From: Verrucomicrobiaceae bacterium UBA7681
GTDB taxonomy: Bacteria; Verrucomicrobiota; Verrucomicrobiia; Verrucomicrobiales; Verrucomicrobiaceae
Reading direction: 5' to 3'
NCBI GenBank assembly: GCA_002482965.1
Contig: DLGZ01000006.1
Span: 11,807-75,806, forward strand
DNA length: 64,000 nucleotides
In this document: positions 1-9,563 of the stretch, in pieces
How the letters are laid out: each line of letters opens with the position of its first letter
Position numbering within the stretch: position 1 is the stretch's first letter
Notes under the pieces: model-generated
Database searches by the model: none
Told to the model about the DNA's origin: nothing
Seen by the model: only the letters and a program-made list of their open reading frames with translations
Position numbers and translations under genes: made by a program

Positions 1-295
1 TGAAGCTGGCGAGCTTGTGGATCTCCGCGCAGACCTGCATGGCCAGCTCGCGGGTGGGGCAGAGGATCAGAGCCTGCACTGCGCGCTTGGAGCCATCGAC
101 GCCCTGCACCACAGGGATGCCGAAAGCCATGGTTTTACCGGAGCCGGTCTGGCTCTGGCCCACGACGTCACGTCCGGTAAGAGCCACAGGAATAGCTTCA
201 GCCTGGATGGGGGAGGGTTGCTCGAAGCCGAGGGATTTAACGGCTTCAAGAAGCTCGGGCGAAATTCCCAATTCAGGGAAGGTGTGGGTACTCAT
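1..295 (-). CDS. DEAD-box ATP-dependent RNA helicase, N-terminal part
   Basis: Reverse-strand reading frame starting at the ATG at 293-295 and running off the left edge, so only about 98 residues are present. It shows the N-terminal helicase signature in order: a Q motif (GFEQPSPIQ, about residues 23-31), the Walker A motif I (SQTGSGKT, about residues 46-53) and motif Ia (PTRELA). These bind ATP and begin the first RecA domain of RNA helicases that unwind RNA in ribosome assembly or mRNA turnover. The DEAD motif itself lies outside the window. Transcription diverges from korA across a 445-bp gap. Family call is secure; the subtype (RhlE-like or other) cannot be decided from this fragment. Confidence 0.93.
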   Translation of the reverse strand, partial: MSTHTFPELGISPELLEAVKSLGFEQPSPIQAEAIPVALTGRDVVGQSQTGSGKTMAFGIPVVQGVDGSKRAVQALILCPTRELAMQVCAEIHKLASF

Positions 296-438
296 AAAAA
301 CAGAAACGAAACGTATCCCTCAGAATTTGAGGGGTGTCATACTGTCACCAAAAGGGGAGATAGCAAGGTGTTTGATCTTGAGGGGCCTGGGAGGCTGAGG
401 GCTGGAGAGCAGGATCAGGGCGGGAATGGAGCCTGCCA

Positions 439-582
439 AATGGCGAATGAGTCAATCGAATGACGAAATAATGGCGAATGACGAGGCTTGAAAAGCAGTG
501 CGGAAGACACGCGCCGAACAACCCGGCATTCCGGTGAATTCTGCGCCAGGCTAGGGACTTCGTCATTGGTGCTTCGTCATTG
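439..582. repeat. Cluster of short direct and inverted repeats in the helicase-korA gap
   Basis: The gap 296-740 holds no convincing gene. Within it the 12-mer AATGGCGAATGA occurs at 439-450 and again at 470-481, and CTTCGTCATTG occurs at 558-568 and 572-582; the latter contains the reverse complement of AATGACGAA (459-467). The arrangement looks like degenerate intergenic repeat debris. A function as promoter or terminator is not evident. Confidence 0.45.
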
Positions 583-740
583 CCTTCAGCGCTAGTTCCA
601 CCGGTGCTAACTTATCAGCTCCCCGCTCCGCCTCGGCAAAAAACCCTCTTAAACAGCATAGACGGCTGCAAAAGACCTCCTAGAATCGCGTTTTCCTCAG
701 CCAACCAACCTGCGGGCGCCACCATGCCCGTACTCCAACC

Positions 741-2534
741 ATGTCCTCAGCTACAGCTCCTTCGTCGTCTTCACCCACGTCCCTGCGCAACGCCGTCATC
801 CGCCTCGCTGGGAATTCCCAGGACGGTATTCAGTCCATCGGCGGCTTTCTGGCCCGACTGGCCGGCCGCACGGCGCAGGAAGTGATGACCTACATGACCA
901 TCCCGTCCACGATTTCGGGCGGTCCCTCCATCTTCCAGGTGCATCTGGGCTCTGGCGAGGTGCTGCATGAGGGGGATGAGGCGGACGTGCTGGTGGTCTT
1001 TTACAAGCACAGCTACGAAAACCACATCGCCGCGCTGCGGGATGGTGGCATTTGCTTCTATGACACGGCGGACATGGGGCCGGAAGATATCAAGCACGAG
1101 CGCGGCATCACCCACATCGGCGTGCCCTTCACCTCTGCTACTGTGGAGGCCGTGGGCGGTTCCACGCGTGACCGTGGCAAGAACATGTTTGTGCTCGGCA
1201 TGGTCTGCGCCGTCTTCAATCTGGACAAGGAAAAGCTCGTGGGCATCGTCAGCCGCCAGTTTGGCAAAAAGGACGAAAGCGTGCTGCGCAATGCGCTGCT
1301 GGCCTTTGATGCGGGCTTTGCCTACCAGGTGGGCGATGTCGAAAAGTTTGCCTTTGTGCCCGGGGAGGCTACCACTGGCCACCGTATCAGCACCGATGGC
1401 AATCAGATGCTCACGCTCGGCCTGATTGCCGCCGGGGTGCGCTACGGCTCCGCGTATCCGATCACCCCCTGGTCGTCCATCATGGAATCGCTGCGCGTGG
1501 AACTGCCGAAGTATGGCGGCCTCTACGTGCAGGCGGAGGACGAACTCGCCGCCGTGTCCATGACCATCGGGGCCGCCTTTGCCGGGCACCTCGCCATCAC
1601 CGGCAGCGCTGGCCCGGGCCTGAGCTTGAAAATGGAAGCGCTGGGCTATGCCAGCATGGCGGAAATCCCGCTGATCGTCGTCAATGTACAGCGCGGCGGT
1701 CCTTCCACCGGCCTGCCTACCAGCGTGGAGCAGTCCGACCTCATGCAGGCTATTTATGGCAGCCATGGCGACAGCCCACGCATCGTGCTGGCGCCGAAGG
1801 ACGTGGAAGACTGCTTCTACATCGCCCTCGAAGCCGGCAAGCTGGCCAAGAAATACTCCTGCCCTGTCATCATCCTGAGCGATCAGGCTCTGAGCAGCCG
1901 CATCGAGGCCTTTGAAGAGCCGGATCTGGACAAGCACTGGGTCGAACCCACGCTCGACATCTCCACCCGCCCTGAAGGCTTCAAGCCTTATCCGCTGGAT
2001 TCCATCACGCAGCATGCACCTCCGGGTTCCAAAATGGCCGGCGGCAAGTACCCCGTGTCCACGGGTCTGGAGCACGATGAAATGGGGCACCCCAGCGGCA
2101 GTCCCAAAATGCACACGCTGATGACTGCCAAGCGCCGCAACAAGCTGGTGCAGCTTGCCAAAGAACTCCCGCTGCCAGAAATCCATGGGGATCAAACGGG
2201 CGACGTCCTCGTCATCGGCTGGGGTAGCACCTACGGCCCGATCAAGGAGAGCGTGGACCGCCTGCGCCTTGAAGGCCACAAGGCTGGTGCGCTGCACCTG
2301 CGCCACCTGCACCCGATGCCGGATGGCCTGGACGGACTGTTCAAGAAGTTCAAACACGTCGTCTGCGTGGAGATGAACGACTCCGGTCTCTACGGCTATG
2401 GCCAGCTGGCCATGCTGCTGCGCGCCAGCCTCGCTGACCCGCGCATCCAATCCGTGTGCAAAACCGACGGTCTCGCCTTCCGCATCCGCGAGATTGTCAC
2501 GGGCGTCGAAAAAATCATGAGCGCCCAGGCCTGA
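741..2534 (+). CDS. korA: 2-oxoglutarate:ferredoxin oxidoreductase, fused gamma-alpha subunit
   Basis: A 597-residue protein matching the KorA type in which the gamma domain precedes the alpha domain. The N-terminal third (about 40-220) is the gamma-like POR domain (GGPSIFQVHLGSGEV...EADVLVVFY). The alpha pyrimidine-binding domain starts near residue 220, with the YPITP motif at residue 239 and the segment GPGLSLKMEALGYASMAEIP after it; a C-terminal domain II follows (VIGWGSTYGPIKE). With KorB it oxidatively decarboxylates 2-oxoglutarate (or a related 2-oxoacid) to the acyl-CoA, reducing ferredoxin, in the cytoplasm. korB follows after a 41-bp gap, as expected for an operon. The ATG at 741 is preceded by no clear Shine-Dalgarno. 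Substrate assignment rests on family resemblance. Confidence 0.9.
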   Translation: MSSATAPSSSSPTSLRNAVIRLAGNSQDGIQSIGGFLARLAGRTAQEVMTYMTIPSTISGGPSIFQVHLGSGEVLHEGDEADVLVVFYKHSYENHIAALRDGGICFYDTADMGPEDIKHERGITHIGVPFTSATVEAVGGSTRDRGKNMFVLGMVCAVFNLDKEKLVGIVSRQFGKKDESVLRNALLAFDAGFAYQVGDVEKFAFVPGEATTGHRISTDGNQMLTLGLIAAGVRYGSAYPITPWSSIMESLRVELPKYGGLYVQAEDELAAVSMTIGAAFAGHLAITGSAGPGLSLKMEALGYASMAEIPLIVVNVQRGGPSTGLPTSVEQSDLMQAIYGSHGDSPRIVLAPKDVEDCFYIALEAGKLAKKYSCPVIILSDQALSSRIEAFEEPDLDKHWVEPTLDISTRPEGFKPYPLDSITQHAPPGSKMAGGKYPVSTGLEHDEMGHPSGSPKMHTLMTAKRRNKLVQLAKELPLPEIHGDQTGDVLVIGWGSTYGPIKESVDRLRLEGHKAGALHLRHLHPMPDGLDGLFKKFKHVVCVEMNDSGLYGYGQLAMLLRASLADPRIQSVCKTDGLAFRIREIVTGVEKIMSAQA

Positions 2535-2575
2535 TCCGAACCCGCAGCATTCAACCTTTCATTTTTCCAACCACC

Positions 2576-3484
2576 ATGTCCACCGCCCTCGTCACTCCAG
2601 CAGTTCCTGCCCCTGACAAGCTCACCAAAAAAGCCCTCACTGCGGATCATCCCACGTGGTGCCCCGGCTGCGGTGACTTCGCCGTGCTGAACATCTTCTA
2701 CCGCGTGCTGGAGAAGCTGCAGTATCCGCATGAAAACATCGTCTGCGTGGCGGGCATCGGCTGCTCCAGCCGCTTCCCGTATTTCATGAATACGCACGGC
2801 ATCCACTTCATCCATGGTCGTGCGCTGCCTCTGGCCACCGGCATCTCGCTGAGCCGCCCCGACGTGCACGTCTTCGTCTTCGGCGGTGATGGCGACGGCT
2901 TCTCCATCGGCGGCAACCACCTCAACCACGCCGCGCGCAAAAACATCAAGCTCACCTACGTCATCATGGACAACTTCGTCTATGGCCTGACCAAGAAGCA
3001 GACCAGTCCGACGAGCCCCATCGGCTTCAAGAGCAAGACCGACCCCACCGGCAGCATCGACCGCCCGATCAATCCCATGCGCCAGCTCCTCGCCAGCGGT
3101 GCCACCTTCATCGCCCGCACGCATGCCGCGCAGGTGAAGCACATGGAGGCCATGTTTGAGCGCGCGATCCTGCATGATGGCTTCAGCGTCGTCGAATGCC
3201 TCAGCGAGTGCGTCATGTTCTTCGCCGGTGCGTTTGACGACAGCACACCCCGGAAAGGCGGCACCTTCGACACCATCGACGAAACGCAGCACGACGTCAC
3301 CGACGACCAGGCCGCCTACAAGATGGCCGAAAACCTCGCTCCCGGAAAATTCGGCGTGTACTACCAGGTCAACCGCCCCACCAAGAACGCTCTGGAGCAG
3401 AAGTGGATCGACGACACGCAGTCAAAGCTCGTCGGTGTCTCGCAGAAGGAGATTCTGAAAAAGCGCTTTGAAGCGATGCGGTGA
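2576..3484 (+). CDS. korB: 2-oxoglutarate:ferredoxin oxidoreductase, beta subunit
   Basis: A 302-residue protein that carries the thiamine diphosphate and iron-sulfur site of the KorAB complex. Visible landmarks are HPTWCPGCGDFAVL near the N-terminus (cysteines of the cluster), GIGCSSRFPYF, and the TPP/Mg motif GGDGDGFSIGGNH followed by NIKLTYVIMDN and YGLTKKQTSPTSPIG. The frame is open upstream to 2456, but that extension overlaps the end of korA and has no family-like sequence; the ATG at 2576 starts directly before the conserved region and is chosen. Operon partner of korA. Confidence 0.92.
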   Translation: MSTALVTPAVPAPDKLTKKALTADHPTWCPGCGDFAVLNIFYRVLEKLQYPHENIVCVAGIGCSSRFPYFMNTHGIHFIHGRALPLATGISLSRPDVHVFVFGGDGDGFSIGGNHLNHAARKNIKLTYVIMDNFVYGLTKKQTSPTSPIGFKSKTDPTGSIDRPINPMRQLLASGATFIARTHAAQVKHMEAMFERAILHDGFSVVECLSECVMFFAGAFDDSTPRKGGTFDTIDETQHDVTDDQAAYKMAENLAPGKFGVYYQVNRPTKNALEQKWIDDTQSKLVGVSQKEILKKRFEAMR

Positions 3485-3577
3485 TTTTCGCTGCGAGTTT
3501 CAAGTTCGCTGGAGTTCTCGGTGTCGGGTTGATAATTGCCGTGAGGCAGTGACTATCTCGTCCGCTCTTTCCAGAGC

Positions 3578-3600
3578 GAGCTAAAGCTCGGCAGTACTTT
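3578..3600. repeat. Dispersed 23-bp intergenic repeat, copy 1
   Basis: Contains the palindrome GAGCTAAAGCTC followed by GGCAGTACTTT. The reverse complement recurs at 19584-19606 with a single mismatch, and weaker similarity extends about 20 bp further. It lies in the 121-bp gap between korB and the MBL-fold gene, 5 bp before the latter start codon. Confidence 0.7.
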
Positions 3601-3605
3601 TCCTC

Positions 3606-4493
3606 ATGCGCATCCACACCCTCGATCTCTGTTTCCAAGGCATCCCTGGACTCATTGCTTCCTATCTCATTGAGAGCGGGGGCGAGTATGCGTTGATCGA
3701 ATCTGGCCCGGGATCGACGCTGGAAGCACTGCGTGCGGCGATTCGTGCGCTCAGTGTCGATGAATCCGCGATCAAAAAAGTCTTCGTCACTCACATTCAT
3801 CTGGATCACGCCGGTGCCGCCGGGTGGTTCGCACAGCAGGGGGCCACGGTGTACTGCCACCCTCTGGCCGTTCGACATTTGATTGATCCTTCTAGGCTCA
3901 TGGACAGCGCCCGCATGGTCTATGGTGATCTCATGGACAAGCTCTGGGGCGACATGCTGCCCGCACCTGCGGAACGCGTGGTCGCCTTGCAGGACAATGA
4001 ATGCGTGCCGTTGGGCGAGATCGAGGTCATCGCCTGGGACACACCGGGGCATGCGCGGCATCATCACGCTTTTGTCATTGGTGATGTCTGCTTCACAGGA
4101 GACGTGGCGGGCATGCGGCTGGAGCACAGCCGCTATCTTTCCGTCACCGCAGCGCCGCCGCAGTTTGATCCCGTCGCCTATGCGAAGTCCCTGGACCGTC
4201 TCATGGCTGCCAACTTCAAGACGCTCTATCTGACTCACTTTGGCGAGGTGAGTGATGTGGACTGGCATCTGAGAACCTATCGCCAGCGGGTTGCAGAGGT
4301 TTACGAGCGCGTGGCCGCAGATTTCCAGGCGGGCGTTGGCGTGGAGGAAAACCGCCGCAACTATGCGGCGGCCGAGCACACCATTGCCATGCAGGCCGGC
4401 GTTGATGAAGCTCTCTGGCGCAAAGGGGAAGACGCCAACGTCACCTCCATGTGCGCCGATGGCGTGCGGCTGTACTGCGAGAAAGGTCGATAA
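3606..4493 (+). CDS. MBL-fold metallo-hydrolase
   Basis: A 295-residue cytoplasmic protein with the metallo-beta-lactamase fold. The metal-binding motif HxHxDH is intact (H63, H65, D67, H68 in THIHLDHAG), followed by the downstream ligands in DTPGHARHHHAFVIGDVCFTGD and the C-terminal LTHFGEV. These residues bind two metal ions for hydrolysis of a thioester, lactone or phosphodiester; the sequence does not say which. The length is usual for the stand-alone family. No signal peptide. It follows korB but with a 121-bp gap holding a dispersed repeat, so it is probably a separate unit. Confidence 0.85.
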   Translation: MRIHTLDLCFQGIPGLIASYLIESGGEYALIESGPGSTLEALRAAIRALSVDESAIKKVFVTHIHLDHAGAAGWFAQQGATVYCHPLAVRHLIDPSRLMDSARMVYGDLMDKLWGDMLPAPAERVVALQDNECVPLGEIEVIAWDTPGHARHHHAFVIGDVCFTGDVAGMRLEHSRYLSVTAAPPQFDPVAYAKSLDRLMAANFKTLYLTHFGEVSDVDWHLRTYRQRVAEVYERVAADFQAGVGVEENRRNYAAAEHTIAMQAGVDEALWRKGEDANVTSMCADGVRLYCEKGR

Positions 4494-4630
4494 GAGGCCG
4501 TTTAAGGAACAATGAACGAGAATTGCGGTTTTTAATAAACTGTCCCGTCCATTGTGAAAAATTTCAAAAAACTACTTAACCATCCCGTAATATTGATGTA
4601 AGTTGAGTCATTGCTGCAACGAAGTCACTT

Positions 4631-7600
4631 ATGAGCAACATCGCTTTTGAACTAGATGGTAGCCGGGACGCCAGGGTGCCTAAGATGTCACTGCCAACCG
4701 GGAAATTGGCGGAGCTTAATGCCGCCGCTGCGGATGCCCAGGCAACCTGTGAACGCTGGCACTCTGAGCTGCAATCTGTGCAGGAACAGCACCGGGCGCT
4801 GACGCATGAAGTGCGGCAGATGTCACGGCTGCATGAGCAGAAGACTTCAGAAGTGAACCGTCTCGTCAGTCTTGAGGCAAGCCTGAACGAGCAACTGGGC
4901 AAGCTGAATGGACACCGTGAGATGCTGCAGGGCCGGTTGCAGGAGATCAACGCCCGCTATCTGCAAGATCAGGGCCGTCTGGAACAGACGCAGCAGAAAT
5001 TGAGCGAATGGGAGGGGCACAAGCAGTCTGTGGAGTCGCAGGTGGGCGTGGCGTCAAAGCAGCTTGCAGGGCTGAAGGCAGAGTCCGCGCTGCTGGAAGA
5101 GCGCAGTTCCGAGCTTTCCGATCTGCTGCAGAAGGCGATCGACGAAGTGACCCGCCAGCAGGAGCGCATCGTCGAGGCGCGCGGCTTGGTGCTCCGGCAT
5201 GAGACGCGGCAGCAGGAACTGACGATCAATATCGCACGGCTGGAGGTGAGCAACCAGCAGACGGATGCCAACCTCAAGCTCAAACAAGAGCGCCTCAACT
5301 ATTTGGAAGAAGCTGGCAGCCGGGCCACCGGCCATGTGGTGGATCTGACCTCGCGCTATCAGGCCTTGGAGCAAAATTTCGCGCAGCTCACTGCGCAGTG
5401 CCGGGAAGGCGAGGCCTCTCTCAACATCACCCGGAGCGCCATCGCCGATGAACGGGCGCGATTGCAGGAAAAGCGGCATGCCGTACAGGAGACAGGCCAG
5501 CACCACGCTGATTTGCAGAACGCGGTCAAAGAACTGGCGGAGCAGCGAGTGGCTGCGGCAGCAGCGCTGGGGGATCTCAAGGCCGAAGCGGTGCAGCACG
5601 AGCAGACGGTGATCATTCTCCGCCAGCAACGGGCGAAAAGTCAGGCTGAAATGGATGAACTGCGCGCCTGCGAGCAGACCCTCGCGCAGGCCCTGCTGAC
5701 ACGCCGCGGCGAACTCGCCCGCATGGAGGAGAAGCTGGGCATCACCTTGAATGAGTGTACGGAAGCCACCGCACAACTGGCCGATCTTGGCCGGGCGGTG
5801 GCCCAGCTCGAGACGCATGAAACCGAGTCAGCGCGGCAGATTCAGCAGTTCACCCAGGAGCTCGTGGATCTTGGCGTCAAACGCCAGCAGGTGCAGGACG
5901 AGATCGCTGAAACAGAAACCACGCTGACAGCGCTGGGTGAGCAGCACCGCGCTCTCGGCGCAGAGATCGTCGTGCTGGTCAACACCCGGCAGTCCACCGC
6001 AGATGCTTTGCAAGGCTGCCGTGCTGAACTTGCCACCACGGAAGCGAAGCTGCAGAGCACCCAGGATGACTGCCTCGCCGCCGAAACGCGTCTCGCCTCC
6101 CTCAATCAGACATTGCATGAGCGTCAGGAGCAGGAGTCCATTCTCGGTGACCGCATTCATGCGCTGGAGCAGAAGTCCGAGCAGCTTGAGAGCCAGACTC
6201 AGGAGCAGACCGGCAAACTCGAAGCGCTGCGTCAGGAACGCATTGGCACCGAGATCACTTTGCAGCGCCTCACCCAGCAGCATGAAGAGGCGGGCATCCG
6301 ATTGGAAACCCGTCATGCGGAGATCGACACCGCTGCGGTACGACTGCAGCAGGCACTGCATGAATGCCAGCAAGCCGAGGAGCGCCGGATGGCCTTGACC
6401 CATGAAGTGGAAAATCTGCTCATGCGGCAGCAAAATCAGGAGATGATCCTGCGTGAAATCGAAGCCCAGATCGCCCGGCGTGAACAGGACCGCGAAGCCT
6501 CCGCAGCAGCAGCACGCCAGTCCCAGCAGGAGCACGAGACTTTTGCCGCATCTGTCCTGGCAACCCGAAGGGAACTGGCTGAGCAACAGGCTGGTGTGAC
6601 CACGGCCACGGCCAAGCTGTCAGAACTTCAAACTGCGGTACAGGAGACGGAACAGAACCTGACGACCACTTCTGCCAGCCTGGCAGGGCAGGAGCAAAAG
6701 CTGGTGGAAACCCGCAGTGCCCTCGATGCCGCGACGCAGGAACTCCTAATGGCGCATGACTTGAAGGTGACTCTGGAGGCGCTGACATCCCGGCAGGCCA
6801 ATGTGGCGGCTGCGGAGAAGCATTTGGAGATTTTGGGCCGCCAGGTGGACGAGGCTTCCCAGCGTCGTACCCAGCTTGACGCTGCCCTGAAAGAAATCAC
6901 GCAGCAGCTTGCCACCGCCACCGCCAGTTGTGACTCCGTCAGCCATCAGGAAATCGAGACCCGCCAGCGTCTGGACCAGATGACGGCCCAGGAGAAAGAC
7001 CTCCGCCAGGAAATCGTGACACTGACCACCTCTGCCCAGCAGGAGCGGGTGATGTATGATGAACTGCGTTCCTTGTCGAAGGACGCCCGTCAGTTGCATG
7101 ATCAGGAAACTGCCGCACTTACGGCGCAGATCCGAGATGCGCGCCAGCAGCTCAGCGGCTGGGAGACGCAGATCACCTCATTGCTGGACTGGAAAGAGCG
7201 GATGGATCAATGTCTGAACCGGCTGCAGCAGGCCGAGGCGGATTCAACTGAATCTCGCAGCGCGAAGGATGAAATTCTCATGGCACTGGGCGCTCTGCGT
7301 CACATCATGGAACGTCTTCAGTCCAGCAAGACTGACGCTGCAGGCGCATCCTCGCGTCAGGCCACTGGCGAAAGCTCATCTGATGACATGGCCACCCCAG
7401 AGGTGAAAACTGGCAGCTCGCTGTTCAGCGAGTTGAGGCCAAACAGTCGTCTCTGCCGCCTGCGTGACGAACTGCTGCGTGAAGAGAGCCGTCTGAGTTT
7501 TCTGCGTCAAAATACACGGACCCTCGAACTCCGTGCCCGCACCCGCCCGCCGATTCTGTCGGGGCTGGAAGGACAGAACGCTGGCAGTCAGGAAGGCATG

Positions 7601-7744
7601 TCTCACTGGGAGGAGCGGATCAAGCGCGCAGCAGTTGACGAAACGAATCTCTTGGAGAAAATCGCCACTCTCAAAGGGCAGCTCGCGGAACTCCGTGGCG
7701 AAATCCAGACGTCGCCCGCAATGGCCATGGACGCGAGCGGTTGA
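4631..7744 (+). CDS. Large coiled-coil protein of unknown function
   Basis: A 1037-residue protein almost entirely made of Gln/Glu/Ala/Leu-rich heptads, from about residue 20 to 890. A Ser/Thr-rich linker follows (about 895-930), then a shorter helical tail with LFSELRPNSRLCRLRDELLREESRLSFL. There is no signal peptide, membrane segment or Walker motif, so it is not a complete SMC or Rad50 ATPase although database hits to SMC-like coiled coils are to be expected. A structural or scaffold role in the cytoplasm is an inference. It stands alone, with an AT-richer 137-bp leader (4494-4630) upstream and a convergent gene 55 bp downstream. Confidence 0.7.
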   Translation: MSNIAFELDGSRDARVPKMSLPTGKLAELNAAAADAQATCERWHSELQSVQEQHRALTHEVRQMSRLHEQKTSEVNRLVSLEASLNEQLGKLNGHREMLQGRLQEINARYLQDQGRLEQTQQKLSEWEGHKQSVESQVGVASKQLAGLKAESALLEERSSELSDLLQKAIDEVTRQQERIVEARGLVLRHETRQQELTINIARLEVSNQQTDANLKLKQERLNYLEEAGSRATGHVVDLTSRYQALEQNFAQLTAQCREGEASLNITRSAIADERARLQEKRHAVQETGQHHADLQNAVKELAEQRVAAAAALGDLKAEAVQHEQTVIILRQQRAKSQAEMDELRACEQTLAQALLTRRGELARMEEKLGITLNECTEATAQLADLGRAVAQLETHETESARQIQQFTQELVDLGVKRQQVQDEIAETETTLTALGEQHRALGAEIVVLVNTRQSTADALQGCRAELATTEAKLQSTQDDCLAAETRLASLNQTLHERQEQESILGDRIHALEQKSEQLESQTQEQTGKLEALRQERIGTEITLQRLTQQHEEAGIRLETRHAEIDTAAVRLQQALHECQQAEERRMALTHEVENLLMRQQNQEMILREIEAQIARREQDREASAAAARQSQQEHETFAASVLATRRELAEQQAGVTTATAKLSELQTAVQETEQNLTTTSASLAGQEQKLVETRSALDAATQELLMAHDLKVTLEALTSRQANVAAAEKHLEILGRQVDEASQRRTQLDAALKEITQQLATATASCDSVSHQEIETRQRLDQMTAQEKDLRQEIVTLTTSAQQERVMYDELRSLSKDARQLHDQETAALTAQIRDARQQLSGWETQITSLLDWKERMDQCLNRLQQAEADSTESRSAKDEILMALGALRHIMERLQSSKTDAAGASSRQATGESSSDDMATPEVKTGSSLFSELRPNSRLCRLRDELLREESRLSFLRQNTRTLELRARTRPPILSGLEGQNAGSQEGMSHWEERIKRAAVDETNLLEKIATLKGQLAELRGEIQTSPAMAMDASG

Positions 7745-7799
7745 TCGTATCGATCAAGGGCGGAGTGGAGCAAGTGGTCTGCGAGATGTCCGTGGCACC

Positions 7800-8756
7800 C
7801 TATCTCGGACGGGGACGCCGGCGTGTACTCACGAGTCGGGCGCGGGCGCTGAGTTGCATTTTGCGGCCCACGACGAGCATCAGCATGATCACGGCGGCGC
7901 GGATCATCCACCAGCGTTCGGTGCTTGGGGTCACGGGCGGGGCGGTGGAATCAATGGAGCTGGCGAGTTTGACGCCGGGGGTGTTTAGCGGCGCGGTCGC
8001 GATGGTGGCTGCCGATCCATCAATGGATGTCGCGATTTGGGCGACTGGAGCTGCGAAGGGTTGCTCTGCCGCAGTGGCAGGGGGCATGGGTGCGTTTTCG
8101 AGGGCCTGAGCAGACTGTGCGGATTTCTTCTTCTCCGCGTCCTGCACAAAAGGGTCGTCCGCGTACCCGGTGTCGTAGAGATACTCCGGCTCCTGCACGC
8201 TGAAGGTCACGTCTTCGTTGCGGCCGTCCTGCTCAAAGATGGCGTGGACCGTCTGCATCGGCCCGGTTTGCTCGAAGATCTCGAAGCCCAGCCAAAAGTC
8301 CTCCAGCACCTTGCCTTCGATACTTTGCACGAAGGTCACATCCACATTGCGCGCCGCATACTCGAGCTCGGTCATGGGCGGTGTCTGTGCGGGATTCGGC
8401 CAAACCGGCTCGAAGCGTACGCCGGAACCCAGCATGGCTTTTTGCTGGTTGATCTCCACTTGAATGTGCTGGTTCAGATACGTCGCGATGCGCGGCTGCG
8501 CGGCGGCGAGCTCCGCCATGCTGATCTTTGCGTCGCCGTCCGTGTCGATGCCGGTAAACCGTGTGAGTGTGAGGATGTTGAACGTCAGCCGGATCTCCAA
8601 CTGATTCAGCTTGGGCCGCACGCGCATCTCGCTTTGGTCGGCAGGGTGGGCGTGGGTGGAATGATGAATGCCGAATGCCAGAATGAAGGCCAGCGGCAGG
8701 GCGCGCATCAGGCTCTGACGATTGGTCAGCTCAGGGTTCGGGATGCGCGGCTTCAT
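7800..8756 (-). CDS. Secreted or membrane-anchored protein with an EF-hand-like motif
   Basis: A 318-residue protein. A signal peptide lies at about residues 17-35 (MRALPLAFILAFGIHHSTHA), then a domain containing DTDGDAKISMAEL, which fits a calcium-binding EF-hand loop (D-x-D-x-D-x-K-I-x-x-x-E). An Ala/Pro-rich linker follows and a C-terminal hydrophobic segment (WWMIRAAVIMLMLVVG) ends in a basic tail, so the protein may be anchored with its main domain outside. The ATG at 8756 overlaps the TGA of the upstream gene (ATGA), which favours it over the longer in-frame option. I do not recognise the family. Confidence 0.7.
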   Translation of the reverse strand: MKPRIPNPELTNRQSLMRALPLAFILAFGIHHSTHAHPADQSEMRVRPKLNQLEIRLTFNILTLTRFTGIDTDGDAKISMAELAAAQPRIATYLNQHIQVEINQQKAMLGSGVRFEPVWPNPAQTPPMTELEYAARNVDVTFVQSIEGKVLEDFWLGFEIFEQTGPMQTVHAIFEQDGRNEDVTFSVQEPEYLYDTGYADDPFVQDAEKKKSAQSAQALENAPMPPATAAEQPFAAPVAQIATSIDGSAATIATAPLNTPGVKLASSIDSTAPPVTPSTERWWMIRAAVIMLMLVVGRKMQLSARARLVSTRRRPRPR

Positions 8757-9505
8757 TTGACTACGGCTGCTCCCCACCCGTCATACTCGATGTTCAAACG
8801 CTGGCATTCCTCGCGATGCGAAAGACTCTCCCTGAAAATTGCACTGACATCCAGGGGCATGCTGAGGGCCATGACCAATCGGGATTCCGACACCGATGCC
8901 TCCAGCAAGGAGTAGCCTTTGGCTGTCAAAGCAGCGTGCATCTGTTCCAGGCCGCTGATGTTGCCACGAAAGACGAACTCCAGCGAATGAGGCTTTGATG
9001 GATCACTCCCTGCCTGGACAAGGTTGTCCACGACACGACGGTCAAAAATGAGCGCCCATGAAGTGGCGGACGGCCATACGGATTCAAAGAAAAAGCCCCA
9101 GCCATCGTGCTCGGAAACATTGGTCTCATAGTCGGCATGCTCTCTGATCCAATGTCCGACGGGTGGGCGGAAGGGGGTGTAGTTTGCAACTTGGAACACC
9201 AGCTCCCTTGTGCCGCTGTGGGTCAAACGTCCCAGCAGCAGGCAGGGCACATTCGCGGCATTCAGCAGCTCAACCAGGCGATCCTCCATGGCCCATAACA
9301 CTTGAGCCTCTTCATTGGATGGGCCTCCGTGTGGATTCGGAGCCTTGAGGGTGATCAAGACACGGGCACACAAAGGATACTTGCTCTGCTCTATCTTGTT
9401 CGAGTCGGTGTGGAATCCCACAATCACAGGGCCGCTCTCGGTGCTGTAATAATAGGACTTCCAATTGTGGTCGGGGCAAACGCTCATGCTGTTGTTTGAA
9501 AACAT
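8753..9505 (-). CDS. DUF695 / RraB-domain protein
   Basis: About 250 residues. The first half resembles DUF695 (NWKSYYYSTESGPVIVGFHTD ... ALWAMEDRL-type segment ... LLLGRLTHSGTRELVFQVANY). The second half, ending in RLNIEYDGWGAAVVK, resembles the RraB family (regulators of ribonuclease E), a pairing seen in annotated DUF695 proteins. Cytoplasmic, no signal peptide. The start is uncertain: ATG at 9505 is used here, but a TTG at 9550 has an AGGAAGG 7 nt upstream and would leave only 13 bp to the preceding gene. It is translationally coupled to the downstream gene by ATGA. The biological role is not established. Confidence 0.72.
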   Translation of the reverse strand: MFSNNSMSVCPDHNWKSYYYSTESGPVIVGFHTDSNKIEQSKYPLCARVLITLKAPNPHGGPSNEEAQVLWAMEDRLVELLNAANVPCLLLGRLTHSGTRELVFQVANYTPFRPPVGHWIREHADYETNVSEHDGWGFFFESVWPSATSWALIFDRRVVDNLVQAGSDPSKPHSLEFVFRGNISGLEQMHAALTAKGYSLLEASVSESRLVMALSMPLDVSAIFRESLSHREECQRLNIEYDGWGAAVVK

Positions 9506-9563
9506 GTTGGAATGGCCTGACGCTTTATGAGAGAGAGGGCGGGCGCGCAAGCCTCATCCTTCC

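Noticed and set aside
771..2450. 559-residue reverse-strand open frame opposite korA
   Set aside because: Antisense shadow in a high-GC gene: the forward protein has clear KorA motifs, the reverse one is His/Gln/Ala-rich without family motifs.
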